Assembly: GCF_937863175.1 (NCBI RefSeq)
Contig: NZ_CALMCQ010000380.1
Coordinates: 1 to 51,058 of the forward strand
DNA: 51,058 bases
Reading direction: 5' to 3'
Source: an uncultured Meiothermus sp.
GTDB taxonomy: Bacteria; Deinococcota; Deinococci; Deinococcales; Thermaceae
The translations under genes were made by a program, and so were the position numbers. Positions within the stretch are counted from its first letter, which is position 1, and each line of letters begins with the position of its first letter. Below the pieces are notes generated by a model, which worked only from the letters and a program-made list of their open reading frames with translations, was not told where the DNA came from and did no database searches. Below are positions 43,020-51,058 of the stretch, piece after piece.

Positions 43020-43598
43020 TCAACGGTGCCACCAGCGGCCAGTAAGCACCAGAACGCCGCGCAGGGTCATCACACCGACCATGGCCAGCAGGGCGTAGAG
43101 CTCCTGGGGTTGGTCTCGCAAGGCGTATATGAGATATAGAGCAGCAACAATCGCCGCGAAGGGGATCGAGCCGATGCCTTGAAAGCGGTCTTTCTTAAAA
43201 ACCAGAAAATAAACCCCAAGCGCCAGACCAAAGGGGATTAAACCCCAGAGGCTCTCCACCGGAAAAGCCCAAAAGGCGAAACCCCCCGCTGCCCCAAGGC
43301 CGCCACCCCCACGAAAGCGAAACCAGATCGGCCAGATATGGCCTACCACCACCGCCAGCGCGCACAAAGGCAAAACCCAGAAGCTGGCAGAAAACCCTGC
43401 CAGCCAGGCGGCCAGCATCCCTTTGCCCACCTCGAGCAGCGCCACCCCCAGCCCCCAACCCACGCCCATTTGACGAAAAGTCCCGGAAGCACCGGCCAGG
43501 TCGCGCTGGCGGATGTCCCATCCCCGCAGACGCCCGGCCAGTATAGGAAAATTGATCGAGCCGACCAGGTAAGCCGCGACTACCAGCAGAATGTCCAT
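43020..43598 (-). CDS. PlsY-like membrane protein with altered motifs
   Basis: This 192-residue membrane protein follows the PlsY plan of glycerol-3-phosphate acyltransferases. It has LVGSINFPILAGRLRGWDIR at the start, a central GASGTFRQMG, and GHIWPIWFRFRGGGGLGAAGG. In true PlsY these blocks read GSxxxGxxxxxxxGxDxR, GNPGATNxxR and FxGGKGVAT; here the second block has lost the NPGATN core and the third has lysine replaced by glycine. It could be a divergent paralogue with other chemistry, or an inactive one. Five membrane segments are visible. It converges on pilD, with a short gap. Confidence 0.75.
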   Translation of the reverse strand: MDILLVVAAYLVGSINFPILAGRLRGWDIRQRDLAGASGTFRQMGVGWGLGVALLEVGKGMLAAWLAGFSASFWVLPLCALAVVVGHIWPIWFRFRGGGGLGAAGGFAFWAFPVESLWGLIPFGLALGVYFLVFKKDRFQGIGSIPFAAIVAALYLIYALRDQPQELYALLAMVGVMTLRGVLVLTGRWWHR

Positions 43599-43725
43599 AA
43601 ACCCCGTTCTGACTACACTCTAGCAAGCCTGTAGCCCACACGCAAATGGAGGGGTATAAACTGGGAGACGGTAGGGGTTTGCAAAACCCTGACAATAGGG
43701 CCTGACAGTGTCTACGGAGGACGAG

Positions 43726-44985
43726 ATGAAGCAGTGGATTGCCGGAATGTTTGTGTTGGTGGCTGGTCTGGGGCTAGCCCAACAGCGGGCTGAAGAAGTC
43801 ATCAAGACGCAGTGCGACAGGGCCGAGGTCGTTGCAGAGCTCTGGCACGGCTTTACTGGAGGGGCGCCCAAAGAAGCCCTGGACAATCTTGCAGTTGAGT
43901 TTAACCGCACCCAGGGAGGCCGGGTCTGTGTTCGCCCGGTTGGTCAGGGCAACTACCGCGACCTATCCACTAAAATTCGAGCTTCATTTGCTTCGGGTCA
44001 AATTCCGGCCATGGCACAGGCTTTTGCAAACAACATGGCCATGTACCTCGAGAGCGATGCTCTGTTGACCATGCCTGCCCTGGGGGTCGAACTTAAGGGG
44101 ATCAACCCGCTCTTTCTCAACGACGTCCGGCTTAATGGCCAGATTTACGGCGTACCCTTCAACAAGAGCATCCAGATTCTCTACGTCAACCGCGACCTCC
44201 TCAGGAAGCACAACGCTCAAATTCCTACCACCGTCACCGGGTTTGTCGAGACCTCGAGGCGGCTCTCTACCGCCGAAGGACATCCTGTCTACTGGTTCGT
44301 GCCCGATACCTCGACCTTCTCTTACTGGTTCTTCACCCTGGGCGGAAGCTACCTGAACAACAACCGGCTAGTGCTTAATTCGCCCAAAGCGGTAGAGACC
44401 CTCGAGTTCCTGGTACGGGGCGTACGCGAAGGATGGGCCAGGGCCATCACCAACGGCTTCATAAACCAGAACTTCGGCTCGGGGGTTTTTGGTTTCTCCA
44501 CCGACACCTCGGCAGGCTTTAGCTTCTACGCCAGAGCAGCCCGGTTTGATTTAGGAACTGCTACGCTGCCTGGACGCACCAACAACCAGCCCGGCTTTGG
44601 GCTGGTGCAGGGCACCAATCTGGTGGTGTTCAAGGGCGCCGACGAAAGGCAAAGAAGGGTAGCCGCCGACTTCTTGCGCTTTGTCATCACCCCCAGGGTT
44701 CAGGCCGTGTTTGGGGTGGCCGCCAACTATGTGCCGGTCAATCAGGGCTCGGCGGTAGACCCGGTGGTGACCCGCTTTGTGAAGGAAAATCCTGCGTTTG
44801 GCGTCGCCATTACCCAGGCCCGCTTTGCCCGCTTCGAGCCAGCCCTTTCGCAGTGGGAGCAGATCCGCTTCGATATTCTAGGACAGGCCATCCGAGAAGC
44901 CGTGTTGGGTCAGGCCACCCCCAGAGCCGCGCTGGACAAAGCCCAGAAAGCCGCAGAGGACTTACTGGCAGGCCGCACCCGATAG
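43726..44985 (+). CDS. ABC transporter substrate-binding protein, family 1 (sugar or glycerol-3-phosphate type)
   Basis: This 419-residue exported protein has a signal peptide (MKQWIAGMFVLVAGLGLAQ). The mature part follows the UgpB/MalE-like family 1 pattern: ELWHGFTGGAPKEALDNLAVEFNRTQ, then AFANNMAMYLESDALLTM, a hinge region GVPFNKSIQILYVNRDLL, FTLGGSYLNNNRLVLNS, and a C-terminal QWEQIRFDILGQAIREAVLG. The WHGFTGG motif is typical of glycerol-3-phosphate or sugar binders. It probably captures its ligand outside the membrane for an ABC importer, but no permease or ATPase gene is adjacent. I choose the ATG at 43726, since GGAGG lies 5 bases before it; the frame is open from 43708. Confidence 0.9.
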   Translation: MKQWIAGMFVLVAGLGLAQQRAEEVIKTQCDRAEVVAELWHGFTGGAPKEALDNLAVEFNRTQGGRVCVRPVGQGNYRDLSTKIRASFASGQIPAMAQAFANNMAMYLESDALLTMPALGVELKGINPLFLNDVRLNGQIYGVPFNKSIQILYVNRDLLRKHNAQIPTTVTGFVETSRRLSTAEGHPVYWFVPDTSTFSYWFFTLGGSYLNNNRLVLNSPKAVETLEFLVRGVREGWARAITNGFINQNFGSGVFGFSTDTSAGFSFYARAARFDLGTATLPGRTNNQPGFGLVQGTNLVVFKGADERQRRVAADFLRFVITPRVQAVFGVAANYVPVNQGSAVDPVVTRFVKENPAFGVAITQARFARFEPALSQWEQIRFDILGQAIREAVLGQATPRAALDKAQKAAEDLLAGRTR

Positions 44986-45112
44986 CAACAGCAGGACATC
45001 CTTCTCCGTCCGAAAAGCTACGGGCGGAGTATTCTTGTGGAGGGCGTCTCGGCAGGGTGGCGTTATAGTGTCCAGTGGAACGCGGATGCAGTCCAGCGTT
45101 TAGCCCAAATAG

Positions 45113-46114
<1,002 letters not shown>

Positions 46115-46120
46115 TCTATT

Positions 46121-46156
46121 CCCTCTCCCCTTGCGGGAGAGGGCTAGGGTGAGGGG
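46121..46156. repeat. REP-like hairpin between gap and pgk
   Basis: CCCTCTCCC (46121-46129) pairs perfectly with GGGAGAGGG (46135-46143), followed by CTAGGGTGAGGGG. This is the style of widely dispersed bacterial repeats. It may weaken read-through or protect the gap message. Confidence 0.6.
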
Positions 46157-46273
46157 TCGGAAGCGTTAGTTTTCGCAAATGCGCTTTAGTCCCATCTTTA
46201 TTCGCTGTGCTAATGCTCTCACCCCTGCCCTTCTTGCTTAGCTGGAAAAGGGGTTCGGGTTAGTGGGGTGATT

Positions 46274-47461
46274 ATGCGAACGCTCAAAGACTTCAACGCC
46301 GCCGGGAAACGCGTACTGGTACGGGTGGATTTCAACGTCCCCATCAAGGAGGGCAGGGTCAGAGACGAGACCAGGGTCAAGGCGGCCATTCCGACGCTGA
46401 AGCATCTATTGGAGCAGGGTGCGACGCTGGTTTTGTTCTCCCATCTGGGGCGGCCCAGGGGTGGTTACGAGCGCGATAGCAGCCTCGAGCCTGTGGCTCC
46501 GATTCTGGAGAAGCACCTGGGCAAGCCTGTCGCCTTTATCGGGGGTTCGGCGGAGCTGACCCCGGCCAGTGATGCTACGCTGCAGAAGGTAAAAGCGGCA
46601 TCTGCGGGCTCGGTGATTCTGCTGGACAACGTGCGCTTTGAAGCGGGCGAGGAAAAGAACGACGACACGCTCTCGCAGCAGTTCGCCCGGCTGGGCGAGG
46701 CCTTTGTACTGGATGCTTTCGGGTCGGCACACCGGGCGCACGCTTCGGTGACGGGGGTAACCAGGTATCGGCCCAGCTATGCAGGCTTCTTGATGGAAAA
46801 GGAAGTCAGCAGCATCGGCAAGGTTTTGCATCAGCCCGAGAAGCCCTACTGGGTGGTGCTGGGCGGGGCCAAGGTTTCGGACAAGATTGGGGTGATCGAG
46901 AACCTGCTGCCCAGGGTCACGGGCATGGTAATTGGCGGTGCGATGGCCTTTACCTTCATCAAGGCCCAGGGCGGCAGGGTAGGCAGGAGTCTGGTCGAGG
47001 ATGACAAGCTGGATCTGGCCCGTGACCTGCTGCAAAAAGCCGCCGATCTGGGGGTGAGGCTTCTACTGCCGACCGATGTTTTGGCCGCGCAAAAAATTGA
47101 GGCTGGAACGCCGTCCCGCATCATGCCTGCGAACGCAATTGAGGCCGAGTGGATGGGTCTGGATATCGGGCCAGACAGCGCCAGGGCTTTTGCCGATGCC
47201 TTGCAAGGGGCCAAAACCGTGCTGTGGAACGGCCCTATGGGGGTTTTTGAGGTGGACGACTTTGCCAGGGGGACCCTGGCGGTGGGTGAGGCCATTGCCA
47301 GGCTCCAGGGGGCCTTCACGGTGATTGGCGGCGGAGACTCAGTGGCGGCGGCCAACAAGCTGGGCCTGGCCGACGAGTTTAGCCATGTTTCTACGGGAGG
47401 TGGAGCCAGCCTCGAGCTCTTAGAGCTGGGCAGCCTGCCGGGCATCGAAGCCCTAAGCTAG
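46274..47461 (+). CDS. pgk: phosphoglycerate kinase
   Basis: This 395-residue enzyme makes ATP and 3-phosphoglycerate from 1,3-bisphosphoglycerate. Family marks are [12 protein letters not shown] near the start, [46 protein letters not shown], and [10 protein letters not shown] followed by [11 protein letters not shown]. The length is normal. I choose the ATG at 46274 over an in-frame GTG two codons earlier, because the protein then begins MRTLKDF and GGGGTGAT provides a ribosome binding site. It follows gap, the previous glycolytic step, across 159 bases with a REP-like hairpin. The broken acetyltransferase gene follows after 4 bases. Confidence 0.97.
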   Translation: MRTLKDFNAAGKRVLVRVDFNVPIKEGRVRDETRVKAAIPTLKHLLEQGATLVLFSHLGRPRGGYERDSSLEPVAPILEKHLGKPVAFIGGSAELTPASDATLQKVKAASAGSVILLDNVRFEAGEEKNDDTLSQQFARLGEAFVLDAFGSAHRAHASVTGVTRYRPSYAGFLMEKEVSSIGKVLHQPEKPYWVVLGGAKVSDKIGVIENLLPRVTGMVIGGAMAFTFIKAQGGRVGRSLVEDDKLDLARDLLQKAADLGVRLLLPTDVLAAQKIEAGTPSRIMPANAIEAEWMGLDIGPDSARAFADALQGAKTVLWNGPMGVFEVDDFARGTLAVGEAIARLQGAFTVIGGGDSVAAANKLGLADEFSHVSTGGGASLELLELGSLPGIEALS

Positions 47462-47465
47462 AGGT

Positions 47466-47925
47466 ATGCAGGTACGCATCCAGCCTGAGCGGCCCGACAG
47501 CGAGGTCGCCCGCCAACTGATCGCAGAACTCGACGCGGTACTAAACCTCCATTATCCGCCCGAGAGCCGCCACGGCTACAGTGTGGAAAAACTAATTCAG
47601 CAAGGGGTTGCCTTCTTTGTGGCTTACCTCGACAAGCTTCCTACGGGCTGTGGTGGGGTGCAAGTTTTCGGTGCTGAGTATGCCCTAGTTGAAGCGCATG
47701 TACGTGCGAACTCCGTTTCGCGGGCGGGGGTTGGGAAAGCGGCTGCTGGTTCACCTTTCAGAGTACGCCGCCGAACAGGGCATCCGGCTGCTCCGGCTCG
47801 AGACCGGGGTGGCCCAGACCGAGGCCATCGGTTTGTACGAGCGCGAAGGCTTCCAGCGCATCCCGCCCTTCGGCCCCTACTCCGAAGACCCCCTCAGCAT
47901 CTGCATGGAAAAGCAGCTTGCCTAG
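47466..47925 (+). pseudogene. GNAT family N-acetyltransferase, broken by one frameshift
   Basis: Two frames together give one GNAT protein of about 153 residues. The first frame (from ATG 47466) supplies the N-terminal strands (AVLNLHYPPESRHGYSVEKL, FFVAYLDKLPTGCGGVQVFG, EYALV). The second frame, from about 47692, supplies KRMYVRTPFRGRGLGKRLLV with the acetyl-CoA loop RGRGLG, then LRLETGVAQTEAIGLYEREG and ends at 47925. One extra base near 47689-47691 (GTTGAAG where GTGAAG is expected) accounts for the break. GNAT enzymes acetylate amines; the target here is unknown. The start is 4 bases after the pgk stop. It could be a sequencing error. Confidence 0.8.
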
Positions 47926-48036
47926 AGCGGCTCCCACGAATCCCCATCCCGTTGTCCAGGGTATTCAAGGAGGCAGCCTGGAACCGCGCGAACCTGCTTA
48001 TCTGCTGCCCACCCAGCGAGGCTTCGAAGGAACGTT

Positions 48037-48408
48037 TTATCCCCTGAGTTCCTGGTAGATCCGGATCGCTACCCCCGAGGGATCAAGTACCGTGAACTCG
48101 CGAGTACCCCAGGGCTTGTCCTCGAGTTTTCCGTTTGGATGCACGATACCGGCAGCCTCGCAGCCGACATACCACAAATCGGCCTCGTCTACTTGCAGCC
48201 GGAAAGCATAGTTCTGGCCGATCTGTGAACTGGGTTCGTGGTAAAAATGCAACCGCAGCCCATCCCGGCTCAGTCCGCCGTACTCCACCGGGTTTTCCCC
48301 GTCGCTAAAAGGTTCTCCGAAGCCCAGGTAAGCCTGATAGAAACGCAACGACTCTGCTACATCGCGACTGGGCACCACCGGAATAATCGCAGACACCATC
48401 ACCTTCAT
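48037..48408 (-). CDS. VOC family protein (bleomycin-resistance/glyoxalase-like)
   Basis: This 123-residue protein has the vicinal-oxygen-chelate fold, with the pattern IIPVVPSRDVAESLRFYQAY, LRLHFYHEP and EFTVLDPSGVAIRIYQ. The group includes bleomycin-binding and fosfomycin-modifying proteins, glyoxalases and dioxygenases; the sequence does not decide among them. Most proteins of this branch bind ligands without metal. I choose the ATG at 48408, because GAGGTG lies 4 bases before it; the frame opens with a TTG 12 bases earlier. It is followed by no clear terminator. Confidence 0.82.
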   Translation of the reverse strand: MKVMVSAIIPVVPSRDVAESLRFYQAYLGFGEPFSDGENPVEYGGLSRDGLRLHFYHEPSSQIGQNYAFRLQVDEADLWYVGCEAAGIVHPNGKLEDKPWGTREFTVLDPSGVAIRIYQELRG

Positions 48409-48475
48409 TATCCACCTCAAAAAGGAGGCGACCTCAACGATCGCCCTTACCTGGTAAAGCGCCGGTCGTGAAAAC

Positions 48476-49441
48476 TCAAGCGTAAGCCCTCTGCAGCTTG
48501 GCCAGCTCGAGCTTCTTCATCTGGAGGATAGCCTGCATAACCCTGGCCACCCGCCCCTGGTCGGGGTCTTGCATCATCCCATCCAGCGCCCTGGGAACGA
48601 TCTGCCAGCTCAGGCCATACCGGTCTTTCAACCAGCCGCACTGCTCAGCCTCGGGTACGGCAGAAAGCCTGGTCCAGTAATGGTCAATCTCCTCCTGCGA
48701 GTCGCAGTAGACCATGAACGAGATCGCCTCGTTGAAGGCAAACTCGTGTTTATAGCCGCTGTCCATCGCCGCAAACCACTGGCCCCCCAGCATAAACTCG
48801 CTGTACATCACGGTTCCCTCTTTATCGAACTCCATGCCTGCTGGGTAGCGATGGATACTGCCGGCCCCGGAGTGCTCGAACACGCTGGCATAGAAGGCCC
48901 CGGCTTCCTCGGCCTTGCCGCATACCTCACCCACAAACAGCAACGCAGGGGTGATGAAAGGGCGCTTATCGCCCGAGTCAGAAAGCATGAGCTGCCAGGA
49001 AACGCCATACCTGTCCTGCAGCCAGCCGTAAAGAGGGGCATGGGGGTACTGCTGCAGTGCCATCAGAACCTTGCCGCCCGGCAGCAGCTTCTCCCACAAG
49101 GCCTCGAGCGAAGACGAGGCGTCGTATCGGGCATCTCCTCGCGGTAACTTCAACCTGCCGCTCGCGCCTTCGGCCTCGAGGTCTTCCTTGGAACGACCTT
49201 TGGAAGGATCAAAGTTGAGGATAAACGAGGTTGAGGGGTTGAACTTGAACAAAGGCCCTGCGCTGAGGGCCATGAAGGGCTGACCTGCCAGCTGGAAAGA
49301 GATCAGTTCGCTGTCTCCCGAAGGCGTATCTCGCAAGATGACAGACTGGGTGATTTTGGAGTCGGGGAAAGCAGCGCAATAAAAATCTGCGGCTTCCCTG
49401 GCTTCTTTATCGAACCACAAGTGCGGAATAATTTTGCTCAT
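48476..49441 (-). CDS. PhnB-like tandem VOC protein
   Basis: This 321-residue protein has two PhnB-like (3-demethylubiquinone methyltransferase-like VOC) domains in tandem, about 1-155 and 160-300. The first shows IIPHLWFDKEAREAADFYCA and GWLQDRYGVSWQL; the second repeats FYASVFEHSG, EFMLGGQWFAAMDSG, FNEAISFMVYCDSQEEIDHY and GWLKDRYGLSWQIVP. These proteins have unknown function despite their database name. Many bacteria have single-domain versions, so the tandem is a fusion or duplication. I choose the ATG at 49441 with GGAGAG upstream; the frame opens 75 bases earlier. It lies in the same direction as the small VOC gene and may be cotranscribed with it. Confidence 0.85.
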   Translation of the reverse strand: MSKIIPHLWFDKEAREAADFYCAAFPDSKITQSVILRDTPSGDSELISFQLAGQPFMALSAGPLFKFNPSTSFILNFDPSKGRSKEDLEAEGASGRLKLPRGDARYDASSSLEALWEKLLPGGKVLMALQQYPHAPLYGWLQDRYGVSWQLMLSDSGDKRPFITPALLFVGEVCGKAEEAGAFYASVFEHSGAGSIHRYPAGMEFDKEGTVMYSEFMLGGQWFAAMDSGYKHEFAFNEAISFMVYCDSQEEIDHYWTRLSAVPEAEQCGWLKDRYGLSWQIVPRALDGMMQDPDQGRVARVMQAILQMKKLELAKLQRAYA

Positions 49442-49515
49442 CGCTATCTCTCCTATACCGACACCTTCAAAAGAATGGGTGGTGGCGCCTTTATGAAGAG
49501 TGCTTCTCCATACCA

Positions 49516-49896
49516 CTACGCAGCCAGTCGAACTGAAATTCGCTTGACCCCTGGCGTGGACTGCACCTCGGTCAGGAGGGACTGCAGTGCTTCAAAGTTG
49601 TGACGTTCTACTACCAGCACCGCCTCGGAAGCCCCCAGCAAGGCATCGGCTTTAACCACCCCTGGCAGACGGCTCAGCGCATGCACGATGCGTTTGGGTT
49701 GGGTACATGAAACGAAGACATAAGCAGATACCAGGCGGATATTTTCCACAACAGAAACCTGGGCTTGCTGGGCGAGTTGCATTATGCGGGCCTCCTGTAC
49801 AACTTTTGGAATAGTGGGGCCAATTCCCACGGTTTCCGCGATCAAACGTTGCTGCCTATCCCTGGCCTCTACTTCCCAAAATAGCGTTGAGAACAT
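49516..49896 (-). CDS. stand-alone Lrp/AsnC ligand-binding (RAM) domain protein
   Basis: The protein has 126 residues. The second half (about 55-124) matches the ligand-binding RAM domain of Lrp/AsnC regulators: VSAYVFVSCTQPKRIVHALS, LPGVVKADALLGASEAVLVV and LLTEVQSTPGVKRI. The first half has no helix-turn-helix; it reads TVGIGPTIPKVVQEARIMQL and may be a helical extension. Stand-alone RAM proteins form rings that bind amino acids. The role here is unknown. The ATG at 49896 has GGAGG 5 bases before it; the frame opens with a TTG 12 bases earlier. It lies upstream of the PhnB-like gene on the same strand. Confidence 0.78.
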   Translation of the reverse strand: MFSTLFWEVEARDRQQRLIAETVGIGPTIPKVVQEARIMQLAQQAQVSVVENIRLVSAYVFVSCTQPKRIVHALSRLPGVVKADALLGASEAVLVVERHNFEALQSLLTEVQSTPGVKRISVRLAA

Positions 49897-49948
49897 AATT
49901 GCCTCCAACCCTCACTATGCGGTTCCACCTCAAGGTTAACGTCAGGGC

Positions 49949-50257
49949 CTAACTGGCAATGGGAAGGGTTTTGGCTTCGGTTTGGGCATCGGCTCCCACC
50001 AGGCGGTTCCACAACCTGGTCAGGCGGGCTTCAGGGTAGTAGGTGGTGCGGTACTGGATGGTGGCCTCGAGCCAGGCTCTGGCGAGGGGCTGGGCCATCG
50101 GGCGAAGCAGGGGGATTTTCCCACGCAGTTCGTTTTCCAGGGCCCAGAGACCAATCTGGCCTTTGCGGTTGTCAAGCTCGATGAGGGTGTTCAGCACTTC
50201 ACTCGGGTGTACGGTTCCGCGTCCAATGGTTTTCCAAACATTTTCGTTGTTGTTCAT
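49949..50257 (-). CDS. hypothetical protein divergent from an XRE regulator
   Basis: The protein has 102 residues and I do not recognise it. It is mostly helical, with a patch [20 protein letters not shown] and a second part [20 protein letters not shown]. It has no signal peptide, cysteines or catalytic motif. I choose the ATG at 50257 because GGAGG lies 7 bases before it; the frame is open from 50323, but the earlier ATGs lack such a site. Upstream are TATTAT and, 18 bases earlier, TTGCGT, a plausible promoter near 50270-50310. The XRE regulator gene starts about 110 bases away on the other strand, and a palindrome lies between, so that regulator probably controls it. Confidence 0.65.
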   Translation of the reverse strand: MNNNENVWKTIGRGTVHPSEVLNTLIELDNRKGQIGLWALENELRGKIPLLRPMAQPLARAWLEATIQYRTTYYPEARLTRLWNRLVGADAQTEAKTLPIAS

Positions 50258-50301
50258 GTGCTTGCCTCCCATTATGATAATAGCATAATCTATCTGCATA
50301 A

Positions 50302-50317
50302 CGCAATACCTATTGCG
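50302..50317. promoter_or_regulatory. candidate operator in the divergent XRE promoter region
   Basis: CGCAATA-CC-TATTGCG is a perfect 7+2+7 inverted repeat. It lies beside the promoter of the gene at 49949-50257 and 13 bases before the -35 box of the XRE gene. Confidence 0.6.
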
Positions 50318-50329
50318 GGACATTACGTC

Positions 50330-50358
50330 TTGACCGTAGAATGTTTTTATGCTACCGT
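50330..50358 (+). promoter_or_regulatory. promoter of the XRE regulator gene
   Basis: TTGACC (50330-50335) and TACCGT (50353-50358) are 17 bases apart. The -10 box ends 7 bases before the ATG at 50366, so the message is probably leaderless. Confidence 0.7.
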
Positions 50359-50365
50359 CAGAACC

Positions 50366-50758
50366 ATGACATTAGCCGAACGTCTCCGCGAACTGCGCAG
50401 CCAACAAAGCTGGCGCCTGAAGGATCTGGCCGACAAGAGCGGGCTTTCCGTGCCCTACCTGTCCGACCTCGAGCGAGGCCGCACCAATCCCTCCCTCGAC
50501 ACCCTGCAAACCCTGGCCGGCTCCTACAACGTCTCGGTCAACGATTTGCTGGCCCCCGTGGACTTCTACGGCCAGCGCACCGAGGCCTCGCTGCCCCGGG
50601 GACTGGCCGAGCTAATCGCCGACCCTATCCTGGGCGCTGAAATCACGCCCGAATGGCAGCAAACTCTGGCCCGCATCGAGCTTCGCGGCAGACGCCCCGA
50701 ATCCAAGCGCGACTGGTACGAAATCTTCCTGCACCTCAAGCGGGTGTTGGAAGGCTAG
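50366..50758 (+). CDS. XRE-family transcriptional regulator
   Basis: The 130-residue protein begins with an XRE/Cro-type helix-turn-helix (about 4-60): [20 protein letters not shown], then [20 protein letters not shown], with the recognition helix near 27-40, then [20 protein letters not shown]. The C-terminal part (about 70-130) is helical and ends [16 protein letters not shown] recognise no ligand domain. The frame is open much earlier, but the promoter TTGACC/TACCGT and the family start place the ATG at 50366. It is divergent from a small unknown gene and followed by a strong terminator. An inverted repeat between the genes is a likely binding site. Confidence 0.92.
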   Translation: MTLAERLRELRSQQSWRLKDLADKSGLSVPYLSDLERGRTNPSLDTLQTLAGSYNVSVNDLLAPVDFYGQRTEASLPRGLAELIADPILGAEITPEWQQTLARIELRGRRPESKRDWYEIFLHLKRVLEG

Positions 50759-50777
50759 CCGAAAGCTGAAAACCGAA

Positions 50778-50811
50778 AGCCGATAGCAAAAAACGCGCTG
50801 TCGGCTTTTTT
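50778..50811 (+). terminator. rho-independent terminator of the XRE gene
   Basis: AGCCGATAGC (50778-50787) pairs with GCTGTCGGCT (50797-50806) over 10 bp with one G-T pair, followed by TTTTTT (50806-50811). It begins 20 bases after the stop. Confidence 0.88.
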
Positions 50812-50899
50812 GTGGAACGGTCTTCGGGCGAGTTTACCTGGGATGCCATGGCCCAGGTAAGCAACTGGCCAGCGCTGGGCACTCAGGGCCAAACCCCCA

Positions 50900-50905
50900 T
50901 AAGAT
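50900..50905 (+). promoter_or_regulatory. leaderless -10 box of the GyrI-like gene
   Basis: TAAGAT ends 7 bases before the ATG at 50913. Confidence 0.45.
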
Positions 50906-50912
50906 GATGGCT

Positions 50913-51058
50913 ATGGACAAGCCCGTTCGCTCTTCCGAATCCGGTTTTTTTGTGGCGGGGTACGAAATACGCACCAGCAATGCTGCTGAAATCAATCCCC
51001 AGACTGCCAGAATTCCGGCCTTGTGGGAAAAGATGGAACGGGGGGAATTGGAGGCTTT
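50913..51058 (+). CDS. GyrI-like/effector-binding domain protein, N-terminal part
   Basis: This is the first 48 codons of a protein cut by the right edge. The segment FFVAGYEIRTSNAAEINPQT and then ARIPALWEKM matches the start of stand-alone effector-binding (GyrI-like, AraC_E_bind) proteins, whose family pattern is GxExRTSNxxE followed by I-x-x-LW. Such proteins bind small ligands; some protect DNA gyrase or sense drugs. Three in-frame ATGs lie close together (50904, 50907, 50913); the last is chosen because TAAGAT ends 7 bases before it. The rest of the gene is not in the window. Confidence 0.75.
   Translation, partial: MDKPVRSSESGFFVAGYEIRTSNAAEINPQTARIPALWEKMERGELEA

Overview
The window is a chromosomal segment of about 51 kb from a GC-rich bacterium of the Thermus group. 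It most likely comes from Meiothermus or a close relative. The grounds are a PilF-type pilus ATPase of 885 residues, divergent Lpt envelope proteins, the overall protein resemblance to Thermaceae, and at least a dozen genes that begin 6 to 8 bases after a TANNNT -10 box. That last layout is the leaderless-transcript arrangement known from Deinococcus-Thermus. The genus is inferred from memory of these families; no search was run.

Layout. 0-3 kb: the start of an ABC transporter ATPase, the SRP RNA gene, and a large unknown protein with a duplicated cysteine-bearing domain. 3.4-9.8 kb: an envelope operon of lptF, lptG, lptD and a lipoprotein. 9.9-13.4 kb: methylmalonyl-CoA epimerase, a DedA protein, an SDR, an OsmC protein and a secreted protein. 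13.5-22.5 kb: addA and addB. Between them lie an AbrB/Doc toxin-antitoxin pair, a protein with an aspartate-rich tail, a class IV aminotransferase and a lipoprotein. 23-25.5 kb: an operon for a SCO copper chaperone, a cytochrome c/copper monooxygenase fusion and a small exported protein. 25.6-30.5 kb: a UvrD-like helicase carrying an in-frame repeat, a broken hicAB pair, and a soluble kinase with a beta-propeller. 30.7-33.3 kb: EamA transporter, def and fmt. 33.5-37.3 kb: a CAP-domain protein, a ruined MazF-like toxin with its intact antitoxin, an M20 peptidase and a pRiA4b-like protein. 37.4-43.6 kb: pilF, a YqeG phosphatase, pgeF, pilD and a PlsY-like protein. 43.7-47.9 kb: an orphan sugar-binding protein, gap, pgk and a frameshifted acetyltransferase. 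48-51 kb: two VOC proteins, a stand-alone AsnC ligand domain, an XRE regulator divergent from a small unknown gene, and the start of a GyrI-like protein.

Several genes form working sets. LptF, LptG and LptD look like an envelope-transport unit. AddA and AddB are the two halves of a double-strand-break repair helicase. SCO probably loads copper for the monooxygenase beside it. PilF and PilD serve type IV pili, Def and Fmt handle the formyl-methionine cycle, and Gap and Pgk are consecutive glycolytic steps.

The most notable observations are these: the dense palindrome CTCGAG; the leaderless start signal and the start codon it suggests for addB; an AddB that keeps its iron-sulphur cysteines but has lost the nuclease D-x-K; the heme/copper monooxygenase fusion; and four genes broken by single-base indels, three of them parts of toxin-antitoxin systems.
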